DNA of 64,000 nt from contig NZ_JAHLPM010000012.1 of NCBI RefSeq assembly GCF_018917865.1, positions 1 through 64,000 on the forward strand. The letters are read 5' to 3'. Below the pieces are notes generated by a model. The model saw only the letters and a list, made by a program, of their open reading frames with translations. It was not told the origin of the DNA and ran no database searches. Position numbers and translations under genes: made by a program. This stretch comes from Tissierella simiarum (lineage in GTDB: Bacteria; Bacillota; Clostridia; Tissierellales; Tissierellaceae). Below are positions 35,722 through 43,998 of this stretch, in pieces. Positions within the stretch are counted from its first letter, which is position 1; every line of letters starts with the position of its first letter.

Positions 35722-36840
35722 ATGAACTTTTCTTTAAACTTTCCATCTAATTTAATTTTTGGTCCTAATAGTGTGGAAGAAGTAGGTGAAAAAACAAAAG
35801 AATTTGGTGAAAAGTGCATTATAGTTACTGGAAAAAATTCAACTAAAAAATCTGGTGCATTGGATAAAGTCCTAAACAGTTTAAGTGCAAATAAAATAAC
35901 TAGTCTAGTTTTTAATCATATAGTAGATGAACCTAATACCATTATGGTAGATGAAGTTAGGAAATTAGCGGAAGAAGAAAGAGCAGACTTTATTATAGGT
36001 CTTGGAGGAGGAAGTCCTCTAGATGTAGCTAAAGCTGCTGCTGGTTTGTATGGACAAGAAGAAGATACTCTAGAATATTTAAATAAGAAACCTTTTGAAT
36101 ATAAAGGAATCCCTTTTATTGCTATTCCTACTACTTCTGGTACAGGAAGTGAAATAACTTTAAATTCTGTTCTATATAATAGTCGGACTAATAACAAGGC
36201 TAGTATAGCTCATCCTAAATTTCAATCTAGACTAAGCATAGTGGATCCAATTCTTACATATTCCATGTCTCCAGAGGTCACAGCATCATCAGGAATGGAT
36301 GCTTTAACTCACGCCATAGAGTCTTATACTTCTAAAACTGCTAATCCTGTTACTAAAGCATTGGCTGGTGAGGCTATAAGGCTTATAGGAAAAAGTATAT
36401 TAAAAGCTGTTCATAATGGTAATGACAGTGAGGCGAGAACTAACATGGCTTTGGCAAGTACTACAGCTGGTTTAGCTTTTGCACAAACAGGAGTTGGAGT
36501 AGCTCATGCTATATCACATCCCTTAGGTGCTATATTTGAAATATCTCATGGTGTTGGAAATGCTATCTTGCTTTCTCCTGTTATAGATTTTAATGATAGA
36601 GATTGTCATGAACAATATGTAGAGATAGGAAAATTATTAGGAGGAGAAAAAAGTGCTTCATCTCAAATAAAGAAACTTCTTAGAAATATGCCTATTCCTC
36701 AGAATCTAACAGAAGCAGGATATAAAAAGGGTAAAGAAGATTTAATAATAGAAAAGACTTATGAGTCTAGATCTTTAAAAAAGAATCCTAGACAGGTAAA
36801 TAGAGAGGATATTTTAGAAATAATAGAAAAGTGTTTATAG
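35722..36840 (+). CDS. Iron-containing alcohol dehydrogenase
   Basis: A 372-residue group III (iron) alcohol dehydrogenase. NAD-binding GLGGGSPLDVAKAAA near residues 94-108, TTSGTGSE near 138, GMDALTHAIESY near 192 and the metal-site stretch HAISHPLGAIFEISHGVGNA near 257-276. It could reduce the aldehyde (lactaldehyde or glycolaldehyde) released by the upstream aldolase, or oxidise a polyol. It is separated from the aldolase by a terminator, so it probably has its own promoter in the 124-base gap. Confidence 0.9.
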   Translation: MNFSLNFPSNLIFGPNSVEEVGEKTKEFGEKCIIVTGKNSTKKSGALDKVLNSLSANKITSLVFNHIVDEPNTIMVDEVRKLAEEERADFIIGLGGGSPLDVAKAAAGLYGQEEDTLEYLNKKPFEYKGIPFIAIPTTSGTGSEITLNSVLYNSRTNNKASIAHPKFQSRLSIVDPILTYSMSPEVTASSGMDALTHAIESYTSKTANPVTKALAGEAIRLIGKSILKAVHNGNDSEARTNMALASTTAGLAFAQTGVGVAHAISHPLGAIFEISHGVGNAILLSPVIDFNDRDCHEQYVEIGKLLGGEKSASSQIKKLLRNMPIPQNLTEAGYKKGKEDLIIEKTYESRSLKKNPRQVNREDILEIIEKCL

Positions 36841-36899
36841 ATAATAGCTTATTTTTAATTTGATGATAAAATTAACTACTTTAGTGGGGAGGAAAAAAT

Positions 36900-37391
36900 T
36901 TGAAAACTTACAGTTATAATCCCAGTAGATACTTTTGGGCTGTAACAGCACCTGGTATTTTAATGATTGTAGCTTTAGTTTATGGTATTGTTATATCGTT
37001 TCAAAACCCGGGGTTTAATATATACGGTCTAATTGCCTTTATAGCTGTCTACGGTATTAATAATACATTCATATCTATTAGCTATCCCAAAAAAATTATA
37101 GATGATGGAGAAAAAATTGAATTTTATGCTTTTGGAAGAAGCCATAGTTATTATTGGAAAGAAATTAAATCCTTAAGAATAAAAGAGTTTTATGGTGGAA
37201 AACTGTATTTGAGAGTAGGAAATTCTAATGCTTTTAAAGGTAGATATTGGGTGAAAACTTCTATGTTTAACGATGGTATAGATCTCTATAATAAGTTTAA
37301 AGATGCTGAAAAAAGGTTACATCCTGATTTATTAAAATTTCAGCAACGTCCTTCTAATACTAATATATCTAAGAAGAAAAAGAAAAAGTAA
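36900..37391 (+). CDS. Small membrane protein, unknown function
   Basis: A 163-residue protein starting with TTG behind GGGGAGG (36886-36892). Two hydrophobic segments lie near residues 9-32 and 39-60, then a soluble beta-rich part (EKIEFYAFGRSHSYYWKEIKSLRIKE) resembling the PH-like domains of small bacterial membrane proteins, and a lysine-rich tail (KKKKKK). I do not recognise a named family. No clear operon partner; the next gene has its own promoter. Confidence 0.7.
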   Translation: MKTYSYNPSRYFWAVTAPGILMIVALVYGIVISFQNPGFNIYGLIAFIAVYGINNTFISISYPKKIIDDGEKIEFYAFGRSHSYYWKEIKSLRIKEFYGGKLYLRVGNSNAFKGRYWVKTSMFNDGIDLYNKFKDAEKRLHPDLLKFQQRPSNTNISKKKKKK

Positions 37392-37404
37392 TAAAAAAGA
37401 TTTT

Positions 37405-37449
37405 AACATATGTTAATTCGATTGACATATGTTAGTGATATGTTATAAT
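37405..37449 (+). promoter_or_regulatory. Promoter with three ATATGTTA repeats (candidate operator)
   Basis: TTGACA (37422-37427), 16 bases, TATAAT (37444-37449). ACATATGTTA occurs at 37406-37415 and 37425-37434, and ATATGTTA at 37438-37445, so copies cover the -35, the spacer and part of the -10. This suits autoregulation by the SorC-type protein encoded next. Confidence 0.7.
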
Positions 37450-37517
37450 TATAATCATAGAACAGATATATAAGTAACGTATAAAAATATAGAAGTTTAA
37501 TAAGGGGGTAAAAGCTC

Positions 37518-38474
37518 TTGACTATTAACGATACCCGAACTAGAAAGCTTATTGAAATATCCTATATGTATTACATCGATGGGATGAGCCAAAATCAAAT
37601 AGCCAAAGAATATTCTATTTCCCGTTCAATGGTTTCCATGATGTTGAATGAAGCAAGAGCTAAGGGAATAGTGAAAATAGAAATAAAAGATTCTGGAGAT
37701 CTATATTGTTTTGATTTACAAAGAAAGCTGGAAAGAATATTTGGAATTAAAAAGGCTATTGTAATACCTATGCTTTCAAAGGATATCAAAAATAATATTA
37801 CACAATTAGCCGATGCTGCAGTAAATTATTTAACTCAAGTTATAGATAATAATATGATTATAGCAGTGTCTTGGGGTAGAACAGTTTATGAAATTGCAAA
37901 TAGGATGAAGCCTAATGGAAAAACGAATCTTACAATATCTCCCCTAGTTGGAGGAATAGGAAATGAAATGAATATATATCATGCTAATGTTATTTCAGAT
38001 ACTATGTCTAAAAGATTAGGAGCAGTTTCCTTGGGACTTTACGCACCTGTATTCGTTTCTACTAAAGAAGTAAGGGATATTATATTTAAAGATAAAAGTA
38101 TAAAAAAAGTATTAGAGACCAGCCAAAATGCAGATATTGCAATAGTAGGTATAGGTAGTATTGTTTCTTCTACTATGGAGGATATAGGTGTATTAGAAAA
38201 GGAAGATATTTGTAATTTAAAGGATAATGGAATAATTGGAGATATTAGTACATGTTTTTTCGACAAAAATGGGCAGAGTGTTAAAAATAATATATTTTCA
38301 GATAGAACTGTGGCATTATCTATTGAAGAGTTAGAAAAAATTCCAAATATAATAGCTGTAGCTGGAGGCAAAAAGAAAGTGGAAGCTATTCATGGAGCAC
38401 TAAAAGGAAAACTAATGGATGTATTAGTTACTGATGAAGAAGTAGCAAAAGAAATTTTAAAAAAATATGAATAA
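37518..38474 (+). CDS. SorC/DeoR-family regulator of the dehydrogenase complex operon
   Basis: A 318-residue SorC-type regulator starting with TTG behind AAGGGGG. Helix-turn-helix in YYIDGMSQNQIAKEYSISRS (residues about 18-37), then the effector domain with AVSWGRTVYEIA near 116 and SPLVGGIGNEMNIYHAN near 139. It lies 30 bases before the E1 alpha gene and is likely in the same transcript. It is a paralogue of the glucitol regulator at 24690. Its effector is unknown; control of the 2-oxoacid or acetoin dehydrogenase operon is inferred from position. Confidence 0.88.
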   Translation: MTINDTRTRKLIEISYMYYIDGMSQNQIAKEYSISRSMVSMMLNEARAKGIVKIEIKDSGDLYCFDLQRKLERIFGIKKAIVIPMLSKDIKNNITQLADAAVNYLTQVIDNNMIIAVSWGRTVYEIANRMKPNGKTNLTISPLVGGIGNEMNIYHANVISDTMSKRLGAVSLGLYAPVFVSTKEVRDIIFKDKSIKKVLETSQNADIAIVGIGSIVSSTMEDIGVLEKEDICNLKDNGIIGDISTCFFDKNGQSVKNNIFSDRTVALSIEELEKIPNIIAVAGGKKKVEAIHGALKGKLMDVLVTDEEVAKEILKKYE

Positions 38475-38504
38475 GTTTATTCACAAACCTGTAGGAGGGA
38501 TAAA

Positions 38505-39467
38505 ATGGCTGATATAAGCAAAGATATATTAAAAGAAATGTATAAAAGAATGAATGAAGCTAGAGCCTTTGAAGAAAAGGTAAGTTACTTTTTTGCAAGA
38601 GGAATGGTTCATGGAACAACTCACTTATCCATTGGCCAAGAAGCTTCTGGAGTAGCATCTTGTATGGCATTAAATAATGATGATTTAATAACATCTACCC
38701 ATAGAGGTCACAGCCAAGTTATTGGTAAGGGCATTGATTTAAATAAAATGGTAGCAGAATTATTAGGAAAATATACTGGTTATTGTAAAGGTAAAGGCGG
38801 TTCAATGCATATTGCAGACGTTGATGCTGGAAACTTAGGAGCAAATGGTGTAGTAGGCGGAGGACATGGAATATCCGTTGGAGCAGCTTTGACTCAACAA
38901 ATGAAGAAAACTGGAAAAATAGTGCTTTGTTTCTTTGGAGATGGAGCTTCTAATGAAGGAAGTTTTCATGAAGCTTTAAATTTGGCTTCTGTTTGGAAAT
39001 TACCAGTTATATTCTATTGTGAAAACAATCTTTATGGTATGAGTGTTCCTCAAGGAAAAGCTATGAACATTAAAGATGTTGCTGATAGAGCTTCTTCTTA
39101 TGGAATACCAGGATATATTATTGATGGAAATGACGCAGTTGAAGTATATACAAAAGTAGGAGAAGTGGCTAAATACGTTAGAGAAGGAAATGGACCAGTT
39201 TTAATTGAAAGTAAAACTTATAGATGGTTAGGTCACTCAAAATCTGATGCTCAAATTTATAGAACTAAAGAAGAAGTGGAAGAATGGAAGAAAAAATGTC
39301 CAATTAAGAGACTTAGAAGCTATTTAATCGAAAATAAAATTATGACAGAAGAAGAATTAGATAGAATCGAAAAAGATGCAAAACAAGCTATTGAAGATGC
39401 AGTGGAATTTGCAAATAATAGTCCAAATCCACCTATAGAAACTATTACAGAAGATGTATATGCTTAA
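38505..39467 (+). CDS. acoA: TPP-dependent dehydrogenase E1 alpha (acetoin/pyruvate type)
   Basis: A 320-residue E1 alpha subunit. [14 protein letters not shown] near residue 64, the TPP motif [14 protein letters not shown] into ENN near 146-174, and [19 protein letters not shown] with the phosphorylation-loop region near 242. The short length and close fit to AcoA favour acetoin dehydrogenase, but pyruvate dehydrogenase of the alpha2-beta2 type cannot be excluded from sequence. It forms E1 with the next gene, whose start is 13 bases after this stop. Confidence 0.88.
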   Translation: MADISKDILKEMYKRMNEARAFEEKVSYFFARGMVHGTTHLSIGQEASGVASCMALNNDDLITSTHRGHSQVIGKGIDLNKMVAELLGKYTGYCKGKGGSMHIADVDAGNLGANGVVGGGHGISVGAALTQQMKKTGKIVLCFFGDGASNEGSFHEALNLASVWKLPVIFYCENNLYGMSVPQGKAMNIKDVADRASSYGIPGYIIDGNDAVEVYTKVGEVAKYVREGNGPVLIESKTYRWLGHSKSDAQIYRTKEEVEEWKKKCPIKRLRSYLIENKIMTEEELDRIEKDAKQAIEDAVEFANNSPNPPIETITEDVYA

Positions 39468-39480
39468 AGGAGGGAATACC

Positions 39481-40476
39481 ATGAATTACGAAATGAAAGA
39501 AATGACCTATAAAGACGCTGTTAATTTAGCAATGCGTGAAGAAATGAGAAGAGATGAAGAAGTATTTTTAATGGGAGAAGATGTAGGTTTATATGGAGGA
39601 GCTTTTGGTGTTTCTGTTGGAATGCTAGAAGAATTTGGAGAAGATAGAGTAAGAGATACCCCTATTTCTGAAGCAGTAATTGCAGGTGCAGGTGCAGGTG
39701 CTGCGGTAACAGGAATGAGACCTATTGTTGAAATAATGTTTATGGATTTTACTACTATAGCAATGGACTCTTTAGTAAATCAAGCTGCAAAGATGAGATA
39801 TATGTTTGGCGGAAAAGCTAAAGTGCCAATGACATTAAGATGTCCTGGTGGTTCGGGTACTGGAGCAGCAGCGCAACACTCCCAAAGTTTAGAAGCTTGG
39901 TTCTGTCATGTACCAGGATTAAAAGTAGTTGTTCCTGGAACAGCAGCAGATGCAAAAGGACTACTAAAAGCTGCTATAAGAGATGATAATCCTGTAGTAT
40001 TCGTTGAACAAAAAACTTTATATAAAGAAAAGGGAATGGTTCCAGTAGATGAAGATTTCATTATTCCACTAGGAAAAGGTGAAATCAAGAAAGAAGGAAC
40101 AGATGTAACTGTAGTTTCTTACGGAAGAATGTTACCTAGAGTATTAAAGGTTGCTGAAGAATTAGAAAAAGAAGGAATTAGTGTAGAAGTAGTAGACCCA
40201 AGAACTTTAGTACCCCTAGATAAAGAAATAATTATAAACTCTGTTATTAAAACAGGAAGAGTCGTTTTAGTAAATGAAGCATGTAAGACTGGAGGATATA
40301 TAGGAGAAATCGCATCAGTTATTGCAGAAAGTGAAGCTTTTGATTATCTAGATGCTCCAATATTGAGATTAGCTGGATTAGACGTACCAATTCCTTATAA
40401 CCCAGAATTAGAAAAAGCTGCTGTGCCTAGTGAAGAACAAATCAGAGCAGGAATACTGAAAGTTATGAACCGATAG
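39481..40476 (+). CDS. acoB: TPP-dependent dehydrogenase E1 beta (acetoin/pyruvate type)
   Basis: The open frame overlaps E1 alpha from 39454, but the ATG at 39481 with AAAGGAGGG upstream is the standard start (331 residues). Markers: [15 protein letters not shown] near residue 31, [18 protein letters not shown] near 58, [20 protein letters not shown] near 122 and [10 protein letters not shown]-like [11 protein letters not shown] near 238. It completes the E1 active site. E2 follows after 11 bases. Confidence 0.9.
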   Translation: MNYEMKEMTYKDAVNLAMREEMRRDEEVFLMGEDVGLYGGAFGVSVGMLEEFGEDRVRDTPISEAVIAGAGAGAAVTGMRPIVEIMFMDFTTIAMDSLVNQAAKMRYMFGGKAKVPMTLRCPGGSGTGAAAQHSQSLEAWFCHVPGLKVVVPGTAADAKGLLKAAIRDDNPVVFVEQKTLYKEKGMVPVDEDFIIPLGKGEIKKEGTDVTVVSYGRMLPRVLKVAEELEKEGISVEVVDPRTLVPLDKEIIINSVIKTGRVVLVNEACKTGGYIGEIASVIAESEAFDYLDAPILRLAGLDVPIPYNPELEKAAVPSEEQIRAGILKVMNR

Positions 40477-40487
40477 GGGGGATATAC

Positions 40488-41828
40488 GTGATAACAGAAG
40501 TAATAATGCCCAAAGCAGGAATGGATATGCAGGAAGGTACTATAGTTAAGTGGATGAAAAAAGAAGGGGAATATGTAGAACAAGGAGAAGTCCTTTTAGA
40601 AATAATTACAGATAAAGTAAATATGGAAGTAGAAGCAGAAACTTCTGGTTATTTATTAAAGATATTAAGAAATGCAGGAGAAAAAGTACCTGTAATAACT
40701 ACTATAGGTTATTTAGGAGAAAAGGATGATAAGGTACCTGAAGGAGAAGGAACCCCTGATATAGCTGAAGATAGCAAAAAAGAAGAAAATGAAGAGGTAG
40801 CAAAAACCTTATACAAAGAAGAAATAAGAACTGTTTCTATAGATAAAGTAAGAGCAACTCCTGTAGCTAGAAGAATAGCTAGAGAAAAAGGTATAGACCT
40901 ATTCAATATAAAAGGTAGTGGACCAAAGGGAAGAATCCAAAAAATAGATGTGGAAAACTACAAAGAAAATGAATTAAAAGTTACACCATTAGCTAGAAGA
41001 ATAGCTGAAATTGAAGGTGTTGATATAAATACTGTAGCAGGCAGCGGATTGGCTGGAAAAGTAACAAAAGAAGATGTAATGAAAGCATTAGGAAAAGAAG
41101 AAATAAAAGAAACTAAGGAAGAAAAAGTAGAAGAAGAAAATACAAAAGTAATACCAATGTCTAACATGAGAAAGATAATAGCTCAAAGAATGAGTGAAAG
41201 TTATTTTACAGCTCCAACCTTTACTTTAAACATGGAAGTAGATATGGAAAAATCTTTAGAATTAAGAAAAGAAGTAAAAGACCATATCTTAAAGGAAACT
41301 GGAAAGAAGGTAACTATTACAGATATTGTACTTTTAGCTACAACAAAAGCTTTAATGAAACATCCTTATGTAAATGCTAGTTTAGATGGAGACAATATTA
41401 TTCTTCATGACTATGTCAACTTAGCTGTAGCTGTTGGATTAGATGAAGGCTTATTAACTCCAGTTATAAAGAATGCTCATAAAATGACTTTAACAGAAAT
41501 GGTTATAGCAGCAAAAGATATACAAGAAAGAACTATGAAAATGAAACTTTCTCCAGACGAACTACAAGGCAGTACTTTTACAGTAAGTAGTTTAGGAATG
41601 TTTGGTATAAGCCATTTCAATCCAATAATAAATCAACCAAATAGTGCAATACTAGGAGTAAATGCTATTACTGAGAAAGTAGTTCCTATAGATGGAGAAA
41701 TTAAGATAAAACCAATGATGACCTTAAGCTTGACCTTAGATCATAGAGTAATAGACGGTGTAATAGGAGCTAAGTTCTTACAAGAAATGAAGTATCTATT
41801 AGAAAATCCAATGACCATGTTAATTTAA
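40488..41828 (+). CDS. acoC: Dihydrolipoamide acyltransferase E2 with two E3-binding domains
   Basis: A 446-residue E2 starting with GTG behind AGGGGGG. Domains: lipoyl domain 1-80 with the lipoylated K43 in EIITDKVNMEVE; an acidic linker; two consecutive peripheral subunit-binding domains (ATPVARRIAREKGIDLFNIK near 124-143 and VTPLARRIAEIEGVDINTVA near 165-184); and the catalytic acyltransferase core ending with LSLTLDHRVIDGV (catalytic histidine near 420). Most E2 proteins have one binding domain. The DNA of its lipoyl domain is almost identical to that of the E3 gene downstream. Confidence 0.9.
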   Translation: MITEVIMPKAGMDMQEGTIVKWMKKEGEYVEQGEVLLEIITDKVNMEVEAETSGYLLKILRNAGEKVPVITTIGYLGEKDDKVPEGEGTPDIAEDSKKEENEEVAKTLYKEEIRTVSIDKVRATPVARRIAREKGIDLFNIKGSGPKGRIQKIDVENYKENELKVTPLARRIAEIEGVDINTVAGSGLAGKVTKEDVMKALGKEEIKETKEEKVEEENTKVIPMSNMRKIIAQRMSESYFTAPTFTLNMEVDMEKSLELRKEVKDHILKETGKKVTITDIVLLATTKALMKHPYVNASLDGDNIILHDYVNLAVAVGLDEGLLTPVIKNAHKMTLTEMVIAAKDIQERTMKMKLSPDELQGSTFTVSSLGMFGISHFNPIINQPNSAILGVNAITEKVVPIDGEIKIKPMMTLSLTLDHRVIDGVIGAKFLQEMKYLLENPMTMLI

Positions 41829-41853
41829 GGTAGCTTAATAAGGAGGTATTTAA

Positions 41854-43560
41854 ATGGCAACAGAAGTAATAATGCCCAAAGCAGGAATGGATATGCAGGA
41901 AGGTACTATAGTTAAGTGGATGAAAAAAGAAGGGGAATATGTAGAACAAGGAGAAGTTCTTTTAGAGATAATTACAGATAAAGTAAATATGGAAGTAGAA
42001 GCAGAAACTTCTGGTTATTTATTAAAGATATTAAGAAATGCAGGAGAAAAAGTACCTGTAATAACTACTATAGGTTATTTAGGAGAAAAAGACGAAAAGA
42101 TTCCTGATGTGGAAGAAGCTCCTAAAGCTAAAGAAGTAGTAGAAAATAAAGAAATAGATAAAAAAGAAGAAATCAACAAAGATGGTAAAAAGGTTTATGA
42201 TTGTATAGTAATAGGCGGTGGACCTGCTGGATATGTAGCTGCTATAAAGGCAGCTCAACTAGGTGGCAAAGTAGCTATAGTTGAAAAAGGAGTTATGGGA
42301 GGAACTTGTTTAAATAGAGGTTGTATCCCTACTAAAACCTATTTAAAAAATGCAGAAATCATTGAAGAAATAAATAGTGCAAACAGAAGAGGAATAAAAA
42401 TCGAAAATCCTTCTGTAACTGTAGATATGAAGCAATTAATACAATATAAAAATGATGTGGTAATGACTCTTACTAACGGAGTAGTAGGTCTATTAAAGAG
42501 TAATCAAATAGATATATATAAAGGAACTGGACGTTTAACAAAAGATAAAAAAGTAACTATAAACAATAAAGAAACTATTGAAGGAAATAAGATAATTTTA
42601 GCTGGTGGATCTAAAGTAGCTAAAATCAATATTCCAGGAATGGAAAGTCCTTTAGTATTGACTAGTGATGAAATATTTACGGTAAATGAAGTACCAAAAC
42701 ATTTTGCAGTAATTGGTGGCGGTGTTATTGGTATAGAAATGGGATTAGCTTTTAGAATGTTCGGATCTGAAGTTACAATTATAGAAATGATGGATAGAGT
42801 AGTTTCTAATTTAGATAAAGATATTTCTTCATCTTTACATGATGCTTTAGAAAGTAAAGGAATAAAAATATTAACTTCTACAAAGTTAGAAGAAATTGTT
42901 GAAGAAGATGGAAAACTAAGATTAAAATTAGAAGGTAAAGAAGATTTAGTTGTAGATAAAGCTTTATTATCCATAGGTAGAGTTCCAGATGTAGAAGCTA
43001 TAGGAGATATACCCTTTGAAATGGAAAGAGGAAGAATAAAAGTTAATGAATATATGGAAACTAGTGTACCTGGCATATATGCACCAGGAGATATTAACGG
43101 TAGAAAAATGTTAGCTCATGCAGCTTCAAAGATGGGAGAAATAGCAGCTTTAAATGCAATGGGCAAAGAAACTAAAGTGAACCTAAAAAATACTCCTTCT
43201 GCTATATATACAGTTCCAGAAGCTGGATCTGTAGGACTTACAGAAGAAGAAGCTAAGAAGAAATATGATGTTACAGTAGGAAGATTTAATTTTGTAGGAA
43301 ATGGTAGAGCTTTAGCTTCAGGCAATACTAAAGGTTTTGTAAAAGTAATTGCTGATAAAAAATATGGAGAAATTCTTGGAGTTCACATTGTTGGACCAGG
43401 AGCAGCAGAAATGATTAATGAAGCAGCTGCCTTAATGGAAATGGAAATTACAGTACATGAAGTAGGTCAAATAATCCATGGTCATCCAACTTATTCAGAA
43501 GCTTTAGTAGAAGCATGTGCTGATTGTTTAGGTAAAGCTGTTCACCTACCAAAAATGTAA
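41854..43560 (+). CDS. acoL: Dihydrolipoamide dehydrogenase E3 with N-terminal lipoyl domain
   Basis: A 568-residue E3. Residues 1-80 are a lipoyl domain (K43) identical from residue 3 to 80 to that of E2. After a charged linker comes the flavoprotein: FAD motif CIVIGGGPAGYVAAI near residue 115, redox-active disulfide GGTCLNRGCIPTK near 149, NAD motif AVIGGGVIGIEMG near 287 and the C-terminal histidine in GHPTYSEAL near 546. Lipoyl-E3 fusions are known in clostridial acetoin dehydrogenase and some pyruvate dehydrogenase operons. It is the last gene of the complex. Confidence 0.93.
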   Translation: MATEVIMPKAGMDMQEGTIVKWMKKEGEYVEQGEVLLEIITDKVNMEVEAETSGYLLKILRNAGEKVPVITTIGYLGEKDEKIPDVEEAPKAKEVVENKEIDKKEEINKDGKKVYDCIVIGGGPAGYVAAIKAAQLGGKVAIVEKGVMGGTCLNRGCIPTKTYLKNAEIIEEINSANRRGIKIENPSVTVDMKQLIQYKNDVVMTLTNGVVGLLKSNQIDIYKGTGRLTKDKKVTINNKETIEGNKIILAGGSKVAKINIPGMESPLVLTSDEIFTVNEVPKHFAVIGGGVIGIEMGLAFRMFGSEVTIIEMMDRVVSNLDKDISSSLHDALESKGIKILTSTKLEEIVEEDGKLRLKLEGKEDLVVDKALLSIGRVPDVEAIGDIPFEMERGRIKVNEYMETSVPGIYAPGDINGRKMLAHAASKMGEIAALNAMGKETKVNLKNTPSAIYTVPEAGSVGLTEEEAKKKYDVTVGRFNFVGNGRALASGNTKGFVKVIADKKYGEILGVHIVGPGAAEMINEAAALMEMEITVHEVGQIIHGHPTYSEALVEACADCLGKAVHLPKM

Positions 43561-43576
43561 TATTTTAAAAGAGAGC

Positions 43577-43606
43577 TTGACAAAATAGTAAGTATTGATG
43601 TATATT
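43577..43606 (+). promoter_or_regulatory. Promoter of the ileS T-box transcript
   Basis: TTGACA (43577-43582) and a weak TATATT (43601-43606) at 18 bases, just before the T-box stem I. Confidence 0.55.
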
Positions 43607-43629
43607 AATATTCAAAATATAAAATAAAA

Positions 43630-43866
43630 TGCTAAGATGAGGATAGTAGTAAAGTTAGTTTATTTACAGAGAAATAATCATAGGCTGAAAGATTATTAAT
43701 AAACCCTTGACGCGAAAATCACCTCTGAGCATAATACCTGAAAGCTAGTAAGGTATTACGTCATGTACGTTATACTATTTTGAGTGACAAGAAGGATTTA
43801 CTTCTTGTAATGTGGGTGGTACCGCGAAATTTTCGTCCCTAAGTTTTTAACTTAGGGACTTTTTTA
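43630..43866 (+). promoter_or_regulatory. T-box riboswitch, isoleucine specifier
   Basis: Stem I begins GATGAGGATAGTAGTAA. The specifier codon ATC (43718-43720) lies in GAAAATCACC just before the closing CCTC strand, which pairs with GAGG at the start of stem I. The T-box TGTGGGTGGTACCGCG is at 43811-43826. The terminator GTCCCTAAG with CTTAGGGAC (43835-43859) is followed by T7. Uncharged tRNA-Ile should allow read-through into ileS. Confidence 0.95.
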
Positions 43867-43867
43867 T

Positions 43868-43961
43868 GACCTAACTTAGCGAACGGTAGTGAGCTTTAGT
43901 AGGTCAAACGCAATGAATGCCAAATCTATGGGAACGTAGCGGGCAAATAGATTTGAGTTGC
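43868..43961. repeat. Inverted-repeat block between T-box and ileS
   Basis: Two nested palindromes fill the gap. GACCTAAC (43868-43875) faces GTAGGTC (43899-43905). CGCAA with CAAATCTAT (43921-43929) faces ATAGATTTG (43947-43955) and TTGCG. There is no T run, so it is not a terminator. It looks like a small mobile palindromic repeat inserted in the leader. Confidence 0.5.
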
Positions 43962-43998
43962 GAAACTGCGATGATTCTATAATGAAAGGATGACTATA

